Assembly (NCBI GenBank): GCA_020637615.1
Contig: JACKKC010000003.1
Coordinates: 77,455-141,454, forward strand
Origin: Rhodovulum sp.
GTDB taxonomy: Bacteria > Pseudomonadota > Alphaproteobacteria > Rhodobacterales > Rhodobacteraceae
Reading direction: 5' to 3'
DNA length: 64,000 bases
Every line of letters starts with the position of its first letter. The first letter of the stretch is position 1. The translations under genes were made by a program, and so were the position numbers. Below the pieces are notes generated by a model. That model searched no databases, was not told the origin of the DNA, and saw only the letters and a program-made list of their open reading frames with translations. Of the stretch, positions 41,505 through 50,875 are shown one piece after another.

Positions 41505-42305
41505 TCACGCCTTCCGCGCCACCACGAGATGGATCGGCGCGGCGAAAGCAACGCTGCCGTCGGCCGCCTCGAAGCCGGCAAGCGCGTCGCGGGCGGCCTC
41601 CTGCAGGCGGGCGTATTGCGCATCGTCGATGGCGTCGGCGAGCGTCCAACCCCTGATGTCGGTATGCACCCAATCGGCGATAGAGGGGAAGCGGGCGGTT
41701 CCCGACAGAGTTTCCAGGGCGGCGCCGGGGATCTCCGCCGCCGCGAACTCGGCGGCGAAACCCACCGGGTCTCCCAGCACGAAAGGCGCGCGCAAGCCTG
41801 CGGCGGTCTCGACGCCGAAGAGCCGCTCGAGCAGGGCGAGCATCGCGGCATAGCCCGGGGAATGCGCCACGTCGTCCCAGACCGTGACCACCAGCCGCCC
41901 ACCGGGGCGCAGCACGCGCCACATCTGTCGCAGCGCCGCCGTGCGGTCCTCGAAGAACATCAGGCCGAACTGGCAGGTCACCGCGTCAAAGGCCGCATCG
42001 TCGAAGGGCAGGCGTTCGGCGCGGCCTTCACGCCACTCGATCCCGGGAGCGGCGCGGCGTGCCACTGCGAGCATGCCGGGGTTGCGGTCGAGCCCGACCA
42101 CCCTGCCCTGCGGGCCGGCGCGATGCGCCAGCGCGCGAGTCAGCGCGCCGGTGCCGCAGGCGACGTCGAGCACCGAAGCCGCCGGCGCGACACGGGCCGC
42201 CTCGGCGGCGGGTGCGGCGAACTGGCCGAAGAGGGCCGGAATGAAGAAATCCTCGTAGATCTCGGCGGCCGCGGTCGAGACCTGGCCGGTCGCGGCGTCG
42301 TCCAT
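41505..42305 (-). CDS. SAM-dependent methyltransferase (UbiE/Methyltransf_11 type)
   Basis: This is a 266-residue class I methyltransferase. Motif I is VLDVACGTGALTRAL (about 45-59). Motif II/III are VVGLDRNPGMLAVAR and AERLPFDDAAFDAVTCQFGLMFF. MWRVLRPGGRLVVTVW is the post-motif block. The substrate is unknown; UbiE-like fold alone does not settle it. GGAGG precedes the ATG. It is divergent from an AraC-family gene, 47 bases apart, which is its likely regulator. Confidence 0.82.
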   Translation of the reverse strand: MDDAATGQVSTAAAEIYEDFFIPALFGQFAAPAAEAARVAPAASVLDVACGTGALTRALAHRAGPQGRVVGLDRNPGMLAVARRAAPGIEWREGRAERLPFDDAAFDAVTCQFGLMFFEDRTAALRQMWRVLRPGGRLVVTVWDDVAHSPGYAAMLALLERLFGVETAAGLRAPFVLGDPVGFAAEFAAAEIPGAALETLSGTARFPSIADWVHTDIRGWTLADAIDDAQYARLQEAARDALAGFEAADGSVAFAAPIHLVVARKA

Positions 42306-42352
42306 GGCGTGCCTCCATTGCTGCGTTGTCGCGTCACAGGCTATGCTCGGGC

Positions 42353-43411
42353 ATGACCGAGGGCCATGACCGCATGTCCGGCAGTCCTGCCCGATCGTCC
42401 GGCGAGGCGGATCCTCCGGCCTGGGCCGGGGGGCAGGACCCGCTCTCGGACGTGCTGCGCAATGTGCGGCTCGGGGGCGCGCTCTTCTTCCTGGTCGATG
42501 CGACCGCGCCCTGGTGCGTGGACGTGCCGGAGACCGAGGCCTATCGCGCGATCCTGTTCCGCCGGGCGCGGCACCTGATCTCCTACCATATCGCCGTCGA
42601 GGGCAGCGGCTTCGCTTCGGTGCCCGGCGGGCCGCGCATGGCCTTCGACACCGGGGACATCCTGGTCATCCCGCATGGGGACGCCTACCGGATCGAGAGC
42701 GCCCCCGCCACCGAGCCGGAATTCGACCGCGAGGGCACGCTGCGGTTCTTCCGCGAGATGGCCGCGGGACGGCTGCCCTTCGTGGTGCGCGAGGGCGGCG
42801 GCGGCGACCCGCCGGCCCGCTTCGTCTGCGGCTTCCTCGGCTGCGATTCCCGGCCCTTCAACCCGTTGCTGGCGCAGCTTCCGCGGCTCCTGCGGATCCG
42901 GCGCCGCGCCGGGGGCGCCGACCTGCTGGACCGGCTGGTGGATCTGACGCTCGCCGAGATGCAGCGCGAGCGCACGGGCGGGGCCAGCCTGCGCCTGGGG
43001 CTGAGCGAACTGCTCTTCATCGAGGCAATCCGGCGGCATCTGGAGGCCCTGCCAGAGGGCGAGACCGGCTGGCTCGCGGGGCTGCGCGACCCGGGCATCG
43101 GGCGAGCGCTGGCGGCGCTGCACGCGCGGCCGCAGGCGGCCTGGACGCTCGGGGCGCTGGCGCGGGAGGCGGGCGTCTCGCGTTCGGTGCTGGCGGCGCG
43201 CTTCGCCGGGCTGGTCGGGCTGCCGCCGATGCAATACCTCGCCCGCTGGCGCATGCAGCGCGCGGCACGGCTGCTCGCCGACGGCGATGCGACGGTGGGC
43301 GCGGTCGCCTTCGAGGTCGGCTACGGGTCAGAGGCGGCGTTCAGCCGCAGCTTCAAGCGAACGGTCGGTGTATCGCCCGCAGAATGGCGCCGCGCGGCAG
43401 GAGCCGGGTAA
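42353..43411 (+). CDS. AraC-family transcriptional regulator
   Basis: This is a 352-residue protein if it starts at ATG 42353; ATG 42374 is an alternative and neither has a clear ribosome binding site. The N-terminal cupin-like sensor (AraC_binding/cupin_6 type) covers LFFLVDATAPWCVDVPE, GDILVIPHGDAYRI. The C-terminal DNA-binding part has two helix-turn-helix units: WTLGALAREAGVSRSVLAARFAGLVG and VGAVAFEVGYGSEAAFSRSFKRTVGVSPAEWRR. It is divergent from the methyltransferase gene and probably controls it. Confidence 0.85.
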   Translation: MTEGHDRMSGSPARSSGEADPPAWAGGQDPLSDVLRNVRLGGALFFLVDATAPWCVDVPETEAYRAILFRRARHLISYHIAVEGSGFASVPGGPRMAFDTGDILVIPHGDAYRIESAPATEPEFDREGTLRFFREMAAGRLPFVVREGGGGDPPARFVCGFLGCDSRPFNPLLAQLPRLLRIRRRAGGADLLDRLVDLTLAEMQRERTGGASLRLGLSELLFIEAIRRHLEALPEGETGWLAGLRDPGIGRALAALHARPQAAWTLGALAREAGVSRSVLAARFAGLVGLPPMQYLARWRMQRAARLLADGDATVGAVAFEVGYGSEAAFSRSFKRTVGVSPAEWRRAAGAG

Positions 43412-43481
43412 GCCGCCACCTGCCCGCGGGGCCGCCGACGGCTCGATGAGCCTGAATGTTGTTCTATATCAAATAGTTGCC

Positions 43482-43504
43482 GCCGGTCCCAAGTTGGGAC
43501 CGGC
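43482..43504 (-). terminator. Hairpin in the convergent araC-trxA gap
   Basis: GCCGGTCCC and GGGACCGGC pair over 9 bp with the loop AAGTT, which itself can extend the pairing. It lies 20 bases after the trxA stop and 70 after the AraC stop. On the minus strand it is followed by an AT-rich stretch (ACTATTTGATATAG), which favours termination of trxA. Confidence 0.6.
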
Positions 43505-43524
43505 CGCCGTCGCGAACGGAACGT

Positions 43525-43845
43525 TCAGACGGTCTCGTCGATCCAGCCCTTGAGGCTCGCCTTGGGCGCGGCGCCGGTGCGGTTGGAGACCAGTTCGCCG
43601 CCCTTGAACATGAAGAGCGCGGGGATGCCGCGCACGCCGAACTGGGCGGGTAGGCCGGGGTTCTCGTCCACATTCACCTTGGCGATCTTGATCTTGCCCT
43701 CGTATTCGGAGGCAAGCTCCTCCAGTGCCGGGCCGATCTGGCGGCAGGGGCCGCACCATTCCGCCCAGAAATCTACCAGAACGGGAACGTCGGAGCCGAG
43801 CACCTCGTCCTGGAAGGTCACGTCCGTCACCTTGACCAAAGTCAT
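43525..43845 (-). CDS. trxA: Thioredoxin
   Basis: Thioredoxin 1 is the general cytoplasmic disulfide reductant. The 106-residue protein has VLVDFWAEWCGPCRQIGP (active-site WCGPC), KVNVDENPGLPAQFGVRGIPALFMFKGGE with the cis-Pro, and a GAAPKASLKGWID C-terminus. The start ATG at 43845 has AAGGAG eight bases upstream. It follows addA after 36 bases on the same strand; this addB-addA-trxA order is usual in alphaproteobacteria. Confidence 0.95.
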   Translation of the reverse strand: MTLVKVTDVTFQDEVLGSDVPVLVDFWAEWCGPCRQIGPALEELASEYEGKIKIAKVNVDENPGLPAQFGVRGIPALFMFKGGELVSNRTGAAPKASLKGWIDETV

Positions 43846-43881
43846 CGGTGTGTCTCCTTGCATTGCGCTGTCCGAGCGAAC

Positions 43882-46800
43882 CTATGAACGCCGCAGGGCC
43901 GGGTCAAGGTCGGCGGCGCGGGCCACCGCCGCCGCGACAAGACCGGCGGGAAGCCGCATCAGCGCGCCGGTCCGGGTCCAGAGGATCGCGGTTTCGACCG
44001 GGCGGTCGGGCCAGAGGGCGGTGAGCGCGGCGCGATAGGCGCCCATCTGCCGCAGGATGCCCTCCGGCACCGATTCGGGGGCGTCCGGAACGGCGCGGTT
44101 GCTCTTGAAATCGACGGCGAGGATCTCCTCCGCCGCGACGACCAGCCGGTCGATGCGCCCGAGAATGCGCGCGCCCCCGAGTTCCTGCACCGGCGCGCAG
44201 ATCTCGACCTCGGCGAGCGAGCCGGGACCGAAGACGGAAGCGAGGCCGGGGGCGTCGAGCAGCCCGGCGGCCTCCGCAAGCAGGATCTCGCGGTCGGGCA
44301 TGTCGGGCAGCAGCCGCGCGGCGATTTCCGCTCGCTCCGCCGGGTCGCGGTCGTGCAGGCATTCGAGCAGGCGGTGGATCGCCTCGCCGCGGAGCTTCGC
44401 CTCGGGATCCTCCGGGGCGCCGGAGCCCGCCAGCACGTGCTCGCCGCCAAGCGCCGAGGGTGCGAGGGGCCGCGGCGGCATCGGCCGCGGCGGCAGCGGC
44501 GCGAGGGGAGCCGCCGCCGCTGGCGCGAGGGCCGCAGGTTCGGGAGGCGTGGCGGCGCAGGGCCAGTCGTCGCCGAGAATCAGCGTCTCGCCCTCCGGCC
44601 CGGCGATGCGCTCCGGCGCGAGATCTTCAATCGCTTCCGCGACAAGGGCATGCCAGGCGTCGCTGTCTGCCTTCGGCGCGGTCCCGGCGCCGCAGACGAT
44701 CAGCCAGCTCCGCGCCCGGGTGAGCGCGACGTAGAGCAGGCGCATGTTCTCGGCGCGGGCGCGGTCCCGGCGCTCCGCCTCCGCCTTGGCGAGCGGGGGG
44801 GGCGTCGTATCGGCCGCCATGCGACGGACCGCCGTTCCCTCCGGCAGAAGCAGGATTTCCGGTGCGTTGCGCCCCTCCTGCCGCGCGGCGGTGTCGGGCA
44901 GGATGACCACCGGCGCCTCCAGCCCCTTGGCGCCGTGCACGGTCATCACCCGCACCTGGTCGGCGCCCTCCTCGCTGCGGCGCTTGACCTGGAATTCGTC
45001 CTGGTCGATCCAGGCGAGAAAGCCGGTGAGGCTCGGCGCCTCGGCACTCTCGTAGGCCAGCGCCTGGTCGAGCAGCGCGTCGATCCCGTCCTCGGCCTCG
45101 GGCCCGAGCCGGGCGACGAGGTTCTGCCGCCCGTCATGGCGAAGGAGGATGCGCTGCAGAAGCTCGAAGGGCCGCAGAAAATCCGCCTGGTCGCGCAGAT
45201 CGTCGAGCATGGCCCGCACCGGCGCGTGGCGCTCCGGCGGCTGGCGGCGCAGGGCGGCGAAGAGGCTGCCCGACCGGCCATGGGCGATCTCGAAGAGGCC
45301 GTCCTCGCTGATGCCGCCGAGCGGGCTGCGCAGGAGCGCCGCGAGCGAGAGGTCGTCGCCGGGGGTGGCGGCGACGCGGAGCGCCGCCAGCAGGTCCTTG
45401 ACCGCCAGCTCGCCGCCCATGCGCAGCACGTCGGCCCCGGCGACCGCCACGCCCTCGCGCTTCAGCGCGCGGATGACAGCGTGGAAGAGCGCGGAGCGGC
45501 GCTGCACGAGGATCATCACATCGCCGGCGCGGATCGGGCGGGCACCGTTCTCGCCCGGTAGCAGCTGGCCGTCGGCGATCCAGCCGGCAATCCGCTCGGC
45601 GATCTGCCTGGTGAGGATTTCGACCGGATCATCAGCGCTCCGGGCATCGACGGGCAGCCACCAGTCCGTCTGCTCCGGCTTCTCGGGCTTCGGCAGGAAT
45701 GGCCAGAGCTCGACGCGGCCCGGCCGCGCGGGGTCGATGGCGGCATGGGTGGGGGCCCCGCCGGTACCCATGCCGGCGCGGCCGCCGAAGACCGCATCCA
45801 CCAAGGCAAGGATCTGCGGCGCGGAGCGGAAGGAATGGATCAGGGCGCAATCCTGGAGCTCGCGGCCCATGGCCGCCAGCCGCGCCTCGAAATGCGCCCG
45901 CATGTCGCCGAAGGCCGCCGGGTCGGCGCCCTGGAAGCTGTAGATCGACTGTTTCTCGTCGCCGACCACGAAGACGGTGCGCTCGCGGTCGCGCGCGCCT
46001 TCGCCTGCGAAGAATTCCTCGGAGAGCGCGCGCACTACTTGCCATTGCGCCGGGCTCGTGTCCTGCGCCTCGTCCACGAGGATGTGCTCGAGCCCGCCAT
46101 CGAGCTTCCAGAGCACCCAAGACGCGGTGGCAGGATCGGCGAGCAGCGCGGCGCTGCGCGCGATCATGTCGTCGAAATCAAGCAGGCCGAGGGCGGCCTT
46201 GCGCCCGTCGAGAACCGCGTGCCAGCGGCGGGCGAAGCGGTTGAGCGCGGCGGATCGCGCGAAGGCCTCGCCGGCGAGGCGGCGCGGACGCGCGTCCTCG
46301 ACGCGGCGCATCAGCGCGTCGAGCGCGGCCGAAAGGCCGGGATTTGCCGCGCGGACCGCCTTGGTCGGCAGGGTCCCGATCTTGGCGGCGAAGGGAACCT
46401 TGGCGGTCTGGCCGGTGAGCAGGGCCGATTCGAGCAGGGCGAGGCGTCCGGCGGCATCCCGCTCCGCGAGGACGGCACGGAAGGCCTGGGCAAGCTTCGT
46501 GTCATTCTTCCCCGATGCCTCGAGGTGCGGAACCAGCGCGGCGAGGAGATCGGCGTCGTCGGGCAGGAAGGTCTCGCCGAGCAGGATCTCCGGTGACAGG
46601 GCGGGATCGGCGCCGAGGGCCCGGGCGAGCGCCTTCGGGTCGAAAGTCCGTTCGAAGGCCGCGCGGTTGCGGGCGATCTCACGTAGGAGCGGGTCGGGGT
46701 CGTCGCCGCCGAGATTCGCCGCGAGGTCGGCGAGGACATCCGGTTCGCGCTCGGCCAGGGCATCGAGCAGGGTTTCGCGCAGCGTCCGTGCCGCCCGGTC

Positions 46801-47241
46801 GTCCAGCACGCTGAACTGCGGTGCGACGCCCGCCTCCAGCGGGAAGCGCCGCAGGAGCGCCTCGCAGAAGGCGTGGATCGTCTGGATCTTCAGCCCGCCG
46901 GGGGTTTCCAGCGCCCGGGCGAAGAGCGTGCGGGCCTGGGCGAGGCGCGCGGGCGGCATCGCACCCACCGGCTCGCCGAGCTTGGCGAGTTCCGCCGCCA
47001 GCGGCGCGTCGTCGAGCATCGCCCAGGCGCCGAGGGTCCGGAAGAGCCGGGACTGCATCTCCGAGGCGGCGGCCTTGGTATAGGTGAGGCAGAGCACGCG
47101 CGCGGGATCGGTTCCGGCGAGCAGCAGCCGCGCAACGCGGTTGGTGAGCACGGTGGTCTTGCCCGAGCCGGCATTGGCTGCGACCCAGCTGGAGCGCTCC
47201 GGGGAGGCGGCGCGATTCTGGCGGGCGGCGGCCTCGCTCAC
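43882..47241 (-). CDS. addA: AddA, helicase-nuclease subunit of the AddAB recombination complex
   Basis: AddAB resects double-strand breaks for RecA repair. AddA is 1119 residues, an SF1A (UvrD-type) helicase with a C-terminal nuclease. Visible motifs: ANAGSGKTTVLTNRVARLLL (Walker A, about 22-41), LCLTYTKAAASEMQ, HILVDEAQDTSPAQW (Walker B), VFVVGDEKQSIYSFQGADP, VMTVHGAKGLEAPVVIL and RLLYVALTRARSWL. The nuclease domain has LRGEAIHRLLECLHD, GRIDRLVV and ILAVDFKSN (the D-x-K active site). The GTG start at 47241 overlaps the addB stop (GTGA); the frame stays open upstream as antisense of addB. Confidence 0.95.
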   Translation of the reverse strand: MSEAAARQNRAASPERSSWVAANAGSGKTTVLTNRVARLLLAGTDPARVLCLTYTKAAASEMQSRLFRTLGAWAMLDDAPLAAELAKLGEPVGAMPPARLAQARTLFARALETPGGLKIQTIHAFCEALLRRFPLEAGVAPQFSVLDDRAARTLRETLLDALAEREPDVLADLAANLGGDDPDPLLREIARNRAAFERTFDPKALARALGADPALSPEILLGETFLPDDADLLAALVPHLEASGKNDTKLAQAFRAVLAERDAAGRLALLESALLTGQTAKVPFAAKIGTLPTKAVRAANPGLSAALDALMRRVEDARPRRLAGEAFARSAALNRFARRWHAVLDGRKAALGLLDFDDMIARSAALLADPATASWVLWKLDGGLEHILVDEAQDTSPAQWQVVRALSEEFFAGEGARDRERTVFVVGDEKQSIYSFQGADPAAFGDMRAHFEARLAAMGRELQDCALIHSFRSAPQILALVDAVFGGRAGMGTGGAPTHAAIDPARPGRVELWPFLPKPEKPEQTDWWLPVDARSADDPVEILTRQIAERIAGWIADGQLLPGENGARPIRAGDVMILVQRRSALFHAVIRALKREGVAVAGADVLRMGGELAVKDLLAALRVAATPGDDLSLAALLRSPLGGISEDGLFEIAHGRSGSLFAALRRQPPERHAPVRAMLDDLRDQADFLRPFELLQRILLRHDGRQNLVARLGPEAEDGIDALLDQALAYESAEAPSLTGFLAWIDQDEFQVKRRSEEGADQVRVMTVHGAKGLEAPVVILPDTAARQEGRNAPEILLLPEGTAVRRMAADTTPPPLAKAEAERRDRARAENMRLLYVALTRARSWLIVCGAGTAPKADSDAWHALVAEAIEDLAPERIAGPEGETLILGDDWPCAATPPEPAALAPAAAAPLAPLPPRPMPPRPLAPSALGGEHVLAGSGAPEDPEAKLRGEAIHRLLECLHDRDPAERAEIAARLLPDMPDREILLAEAAGLLDAPGLASVFGPGSLAEVEICAPVQELGGARILGRIDRLVVAAEEILAVDFKSNRAVPDAPESVPEGILRQMGAYRAALTALWPDRPVETAILWTRTGALMRLPAGLVAAAVARAADLDPALRRS

Positions 47242-50183
47242 GACACATCCTCCGTCGCGTCGCCGTCGGACCATTCGCCGTGGCGCGAGAGGTGGTCGTA
47301 GTCGCTCGCGTAGCTCAGGCGCTGTGGGCGGAGGCGGGCGGTGAAGCCGGTGGCGGGATTCTGATAGGTGGCGATCAGCTGGCGCAGGCGGTCGAGGGTT
47401 TCGGAGATGGCGGCGGGATCGGCGTCGAGGGAAAGCGTCTTGCGACTGCCGAGGCCGATCAGTTCGAGCCGGGAGACGGGGCCCGCGGGCAGGTCCTCGA
47501 AGCCCCCGGCGGCGAGGATGGCGGCTTCCAGCGGTAGCTGCAGGTGGAAGGCGTCGGCCTCCGCCCGGGAGGGCAGTCCGCCGGATTTGTAGTCGTAGAT
47601 CGCGAAGCGCCCGTCCCCGGCACGGTCGATGCGGTCGGCCTTGGCCGTCACCGCGAAAGGCCGGGCGAGCCCGGCGAGCGCGAGCCGGCCGCGGACCTCG
47701 CGGGCGAGCGGGCGGGCGCGGGCGCGGCGTTCCTCCTCCCCGGCGAGAAACCACGCCGCGACCCGGTCGAGCCGGGCGGTCCAGATGGCGCGCACCGCTG
47801 GCCAGGGCGCGTTTCGGGCGAGGCTCTCGCGCAGGGTCTCGGCGAAGACCGCGGCGGCGTCGGGAGGGAGCCCGGCTTCCGTCGCCGCGACGAAGGCGTC
47901 GAGTGCATCGTGGAGCGCACTGCCGCGAGTCAAAGCGTCGGCAGCGCGCCCCGGCGGATCGAGGGCCACGAGGTCGAGCACCTTGCGCGCGTAGATCGCA
48001 TAGGGGTCGCGCACCAGCGTCTCGACCTGGGTGACCGAGAGCGCGTCGGGCCGGGCCGCGGCCGGCGGGCGGGGCGAGGGCCGGCGGGTCGGGGCGAGCG
48101 GAGCTGCCGGCCGGTCGAGATCGGCCGCGCGCGCGAGCAGCACGTCCCCGCGGCGCCGGGTGGCGGCCAAAGCGTCCCTGCCCTCTTCCCCGAGGCCGAG
48201 CATCAGGTTCTCCAGCCGCAGGAGCCAGCGCGAGGGCACGGTGGGTGCCTCGGCGTCGCGGGCGGCGCGCGAGACGATGGCGCGGGGCGCGGCGATCGCC
48301 TGCTGGAAGTCGTGCGCGGCGAGGCCGACCGATTGCTCGGGGCTCGGAAGGCCCAGGGCGAGCCGAAGGCCGCGGTTAAGCCACGGATCGGCGCCAGGGA
48401 TCCGCGGCCAGATGCCCTCGTTGAGCGCGCCGAGGATCACCAGGTCGGCGGATTGCACCCGGGCCTCGAGCGTGCCCCAGATGGCGATGCCGGCATCGGT
48501 GACGACCGCCTCTTCCGGCACGTCGCGCGCCGCCATCTCGGATTGCAGGAGCGCACGGTATTGCGCCGGCGACATCGGACCGAAGGCCGCGCCCGCCGCG
48601 GCGAGGCTTTCCATCAGTGCCCGGGCCCGCGCGCCGGCCTCCTTTGCCCAGAGCCCGTGCTCGCCGCCCGCCTGATGTCCGGCGGCGAGGCTTTCCGCCG
48701 CCGCGACCTGGGCTGCCACATGAGCGGCGAGCGGGCGGGGCCCGGCCGTCGCGAGAGGCCTGAGCGCGCCTTCGAGCCAGGCGATCCAGGGCGCGGCCTG
48801 CTCCGGACCCTCGGCCGCCCAGTCGCGCAGGGCGGGCCAGTCCACCACCGGCGGCCCGCCGCGCAGCCGTTCGAGCTCGAGCCGCGCGGTGAGGGCGGCA
48901 TGGCCGGCGCGTGCGCCGGGCGCGCTCGTCACCAGCGGATGCTTGAGGAGCGCGAGCAGCGTCGCGGGGTCGAGCGGTTCCCCGGCGAGCCCGGCGAGAT
49001 GGCGCAGGAGCACACCGGGCGGAACGAGGCCCAGCGGGCGGCCGGCGCTGTCGTCGGGGATGATGCCCCAGCGGTCGAGCTCCGCGGTGACCCTTCGTGC
49101 CAGCGTGCGGTCCGGGGTGACAAGTGCGGCGCGCAGGCCCTCCGCGGCGGCGTCGCGCAGCGCCAGCGCGATGGCGCGGCCCTCGGCGCGGGCGTCGGGC
49201 GCGTCGATCCAAGTCAGCCCGTCGGTCGCGGCCGCGAGGGAGCCAGCGAGCCCCCTGCCCTCCTGGCGCCACTGGTCAGTGACCGGCGCGGGGCGGAGCG
49301 CCAGCGAGACGAGGGCATTGCGCTCGGGCGCGGGCGGCGCGACGGGGTGCCAGGACGCCACCGCGCCGGCGTCGAAGCCGAGGCTGTCGGCCAGCCGGCG
49401 GAAGCCGTGCTGGGGATGGTCGAATGCGCCGGCCTCGCCCGCGCCGAGCCGCCGCCAGACCGCCTCCGGCAAGGCGGGGTCATGGCCTGGCAGAATCAGC
49501 GCGCCCTGCGGCAGCCGCGCCACGGCCGCCATGAAGGCGCGCGTGCCGCCGCGCGATCCGGTGGAGCCGGCGACGAGCACCGGATCGGCAGGCGCGTTCG
49601 TCGCCCAGGCGGCGGCGAGGGCCTCGGCGACGCGGCGGAGCCGGCCCTGGCCGCCGGTGATCGTGGCGGCGGCGTGGGTGACGAGGATGTCGAGAAAGCG
49701 CAGGCTCTGCTGCCAGTGGGCGGCATGGTCCCCTGCGTCGATGCGCCGGAGCGCGGCGGGATCGATGCCCTCGCCCTCAAGGTCGTCGAGGAGCTGCGCC
49801 AGGCTGTCGGCGAGGTCGAAGACCGCCGTCTCCGCGGCACGACCCGGCTCGGCGGCGAGCAGCGCCGCGACCAGTCGCGCCAGTTCGAGCTTGCGCGCCA
49901 GCGCCGGGCCCGCCGGCGGAAGCTCGAGCGGCAGGCGCAGATCCTCAGCGAGTTCCGAGAGCGCGCGGATCCGCGGCAGAAGTCGGGCGGGCCCATTGGC
50001 GAAGGCCTCCGTCAAGGCGCGGCGCGCGCGCTGGGTGTTCACCCAGATCTCGATCCGCGCCATGGTCTCCGGCGGCGCGCCGGCGAGGCGGGCGTCGAGG
50101 CCTTCGATCAATGCGGCGGTGAAATCGGCGCCGGGCGGCAGCGCGAAGACGCGAGGGCCGGGGCCGGGCGCGAAGAGCGTCAT
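47238..50183 (-). CDS. addB: AddB, second subunit of the AddAB complex
   Basis: This is a 981-residue alphaproteobacterial-type AddB. It has a helicase-like but degenerate N-terminal region without a Walker A, LILPGHDPALPEAVWRRLG, and the C-terminal PD-(D/E)XK nuclease with VTQVETLVRDPYAIYARKVL, RGSALHDALDAF, KADRIDR and FAIYDYKSGG. No Cys is visible in the whole chain, so it cannot hold the 4Fe-4S clamp known from Bacillus AddB. Its start overlaps the end of the nucleotidyltransferase gene by 4 bases, placing it in one long operon. Confidence 0.93.
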   Translation of the reverse strand: MTLFAPGPGPRVFALPPGADFTAALIEGLDARLAGAPPETMARIEIWVNTQRARRALTEAFANGPARLLPRIRALSELAEDLRLPLELPPAGPALARKLELARLVAALLAAEPGRAAETAVFDLADSLAQLLDDLEGEGIDPAALRRIDAGDHAAHWQQSLRFLDILVTHAAATITGGQGRLRRVAEALAAAWATNAPADPVLVAGSTGSRGGTRAFMAAVARLPQGALILPGHDPALPEAVWRRLGAGEAGAFDHPQHGFRRLADSLGFDAGAVASWHPVAPPAPERNALVSLALRPAPVTDQWRQEGRGLAGSLAAATDGLTWIDAPDARAEGRAIALALRDAAAEGLRAALVTPDRTLARRVTAELDRWGIIPDDSAGRPLGLVPPGVLLRHLAGLAGEPLDPATLLALLKHPLVTSAPGARAGHAALTARLELERLRGGPPVVDWPALRDWAAEGPEQAAPWIAWLEGALRPLATAGPRPLAAHVAAQVAAAESLAAGHQAGGEHGLWAKEAGARARALMESLAAAGAAFGPMSPAQYRALLQSEMAARDVPEEAVVTDAGIAIWGTLEARVQSADLVILGALNEGIWPRIPGADPWLNRGLRLALGLPSPEQSVGLAAHDFQQAIAAPRAIVSRAARDAEAPTVPSRWLLRLENLMLGLGEEGRDALAATRRRGDVLLARAADLDRPAAPLAPTRRPSPRPPAAARPDALSVTQVETLVRDPYAIYARKVLDLVALDPPGRAADALTRGSALHDALDAFVAATEAGLPPDAAAVFAETLRESLARNAPWPAVRAIWTARLDRVAAWFLAGEEERRARARPLAREVRGRLALAGLARPFAVTAKADRIDRAGDGRFAIYDYKSGGLPSRAEADAFHLQLPLEAAILAAGGFEDLPAGPVSRLELIGLGSRKTLSLDADPAAISETLDRLRQLIATYQNPATGFTARLRPQRLSYASDYDHLSRHGEWSDGDATEDVS

Positions 50184-50875
50184 CGGGCGAGTGCGGCTTC
50201 GGCGAGCGCGATTCCCTCGGGCCGGCCGACATCGACCCAGGCGCCGCGGTGGACGCAGCCGAAGAGCCGTCCCGCGGCGATCAGGCGGTCCCAGACCGGG
50301 TTGAGCGAAAAGACCGGTCCGGCATGGCCCGCGAGCGCGCCCGCGCGGATGATCTGCGCCCCGGCATAGACGAAATCGGCGGCGGGCGCGGCGCCACGGC
50401 GGGCCAGGGCGCCGTCCGGCGCGGCGAAGAAATCGCCCGGCCCGGCATGGCCGGTGGCCTCGGCCCGCGGCACGAGGCAGAGCAGCGCGTCCATGCGCGA
50501 GGGATCCCAGGTCGCGGCGAGCACGGTCAGCGGGTTCGGGCCGGACCAGACCATGTCGGCATTAAGCGTGAAGACCGGATCGGCGTCGAGGAGCGGCAGC
50601 GCCCGGGCGAGGCCGCCGCCGGTCTCCAGCAGCTCCGGCTCGTGCGAGATCAGCGCCCCGGGCGCAGCACGGGCGAGATGCGCCTGCATCTGCCTGGCAT
50701 GGGCATGGGTGTTGACGACGATGCGCGCCACGCCGGCACCGCGAGCGAGCGCCAGGGCGCGGTCGAGGAGCGAGACACCGGCGACCTCGATCAGCGGCTT
50801 CGGCCGGTCGCGGGTCAGTGCCCCCATGCGGGTGCCGAGGCCGGCGGCGAAGATCATCACCGCCCCGGGCGTCAT
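50180..50875 (-). CDS. murU: MurNAc-1-phosphate uridylyltransferase (MurU-like)
   Basis: This is a 231-residue sugar-1-phosphate nucleotidyltransferase. AMIFAAGLGTRMG-like start (VMIFAAGLGTRMGALTRDRPKPLIEVAG) has the nucleotide-binding GxGTRM and the catalytic Lys region; LNADMVW carries the metal-binding Asp. Directly upstream lies an AmgK-like kinase gene. AmgK plus MurU make UDP-MurNAc from recycled MurNAc, by-passing de novo UDP-MurNAc synthesis and lowering sensitivity to fosfomycin. The assignment rests on this pairing; other sugar-1-phosphate specificities are possible. ATGA overlaps exist at both ends. Confidence 0.82.
   Translation of the reverse strand: MTPGAVMIFAAGLGTRMGALTRDRPKPLIEVAGVSLLDRALALARGAGVARIVVNTHAHARQMQAHLARAAPGALISHEPELLETGGGLARALPLLDADPVFTLNADMVWSGPNPLTVLAATWDPSRMDALLCLVPRAEATGHAGPGDFFAAPDGALARRGAAPAADFVYAGAQIIRAGALAGHAGPVFSLNPVWDRLIAAGRLFGCVHRGAWVDVGRPEGIALAEAALAR

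Noticed and set aside
48000..48120. Possible frameshift in the Pro/Ala/Arg-rich part of addB
   Set aside because: The frame is continuous from the N-terminal region to the nuclease motifs; the low-complexity linker explains the odd composition.
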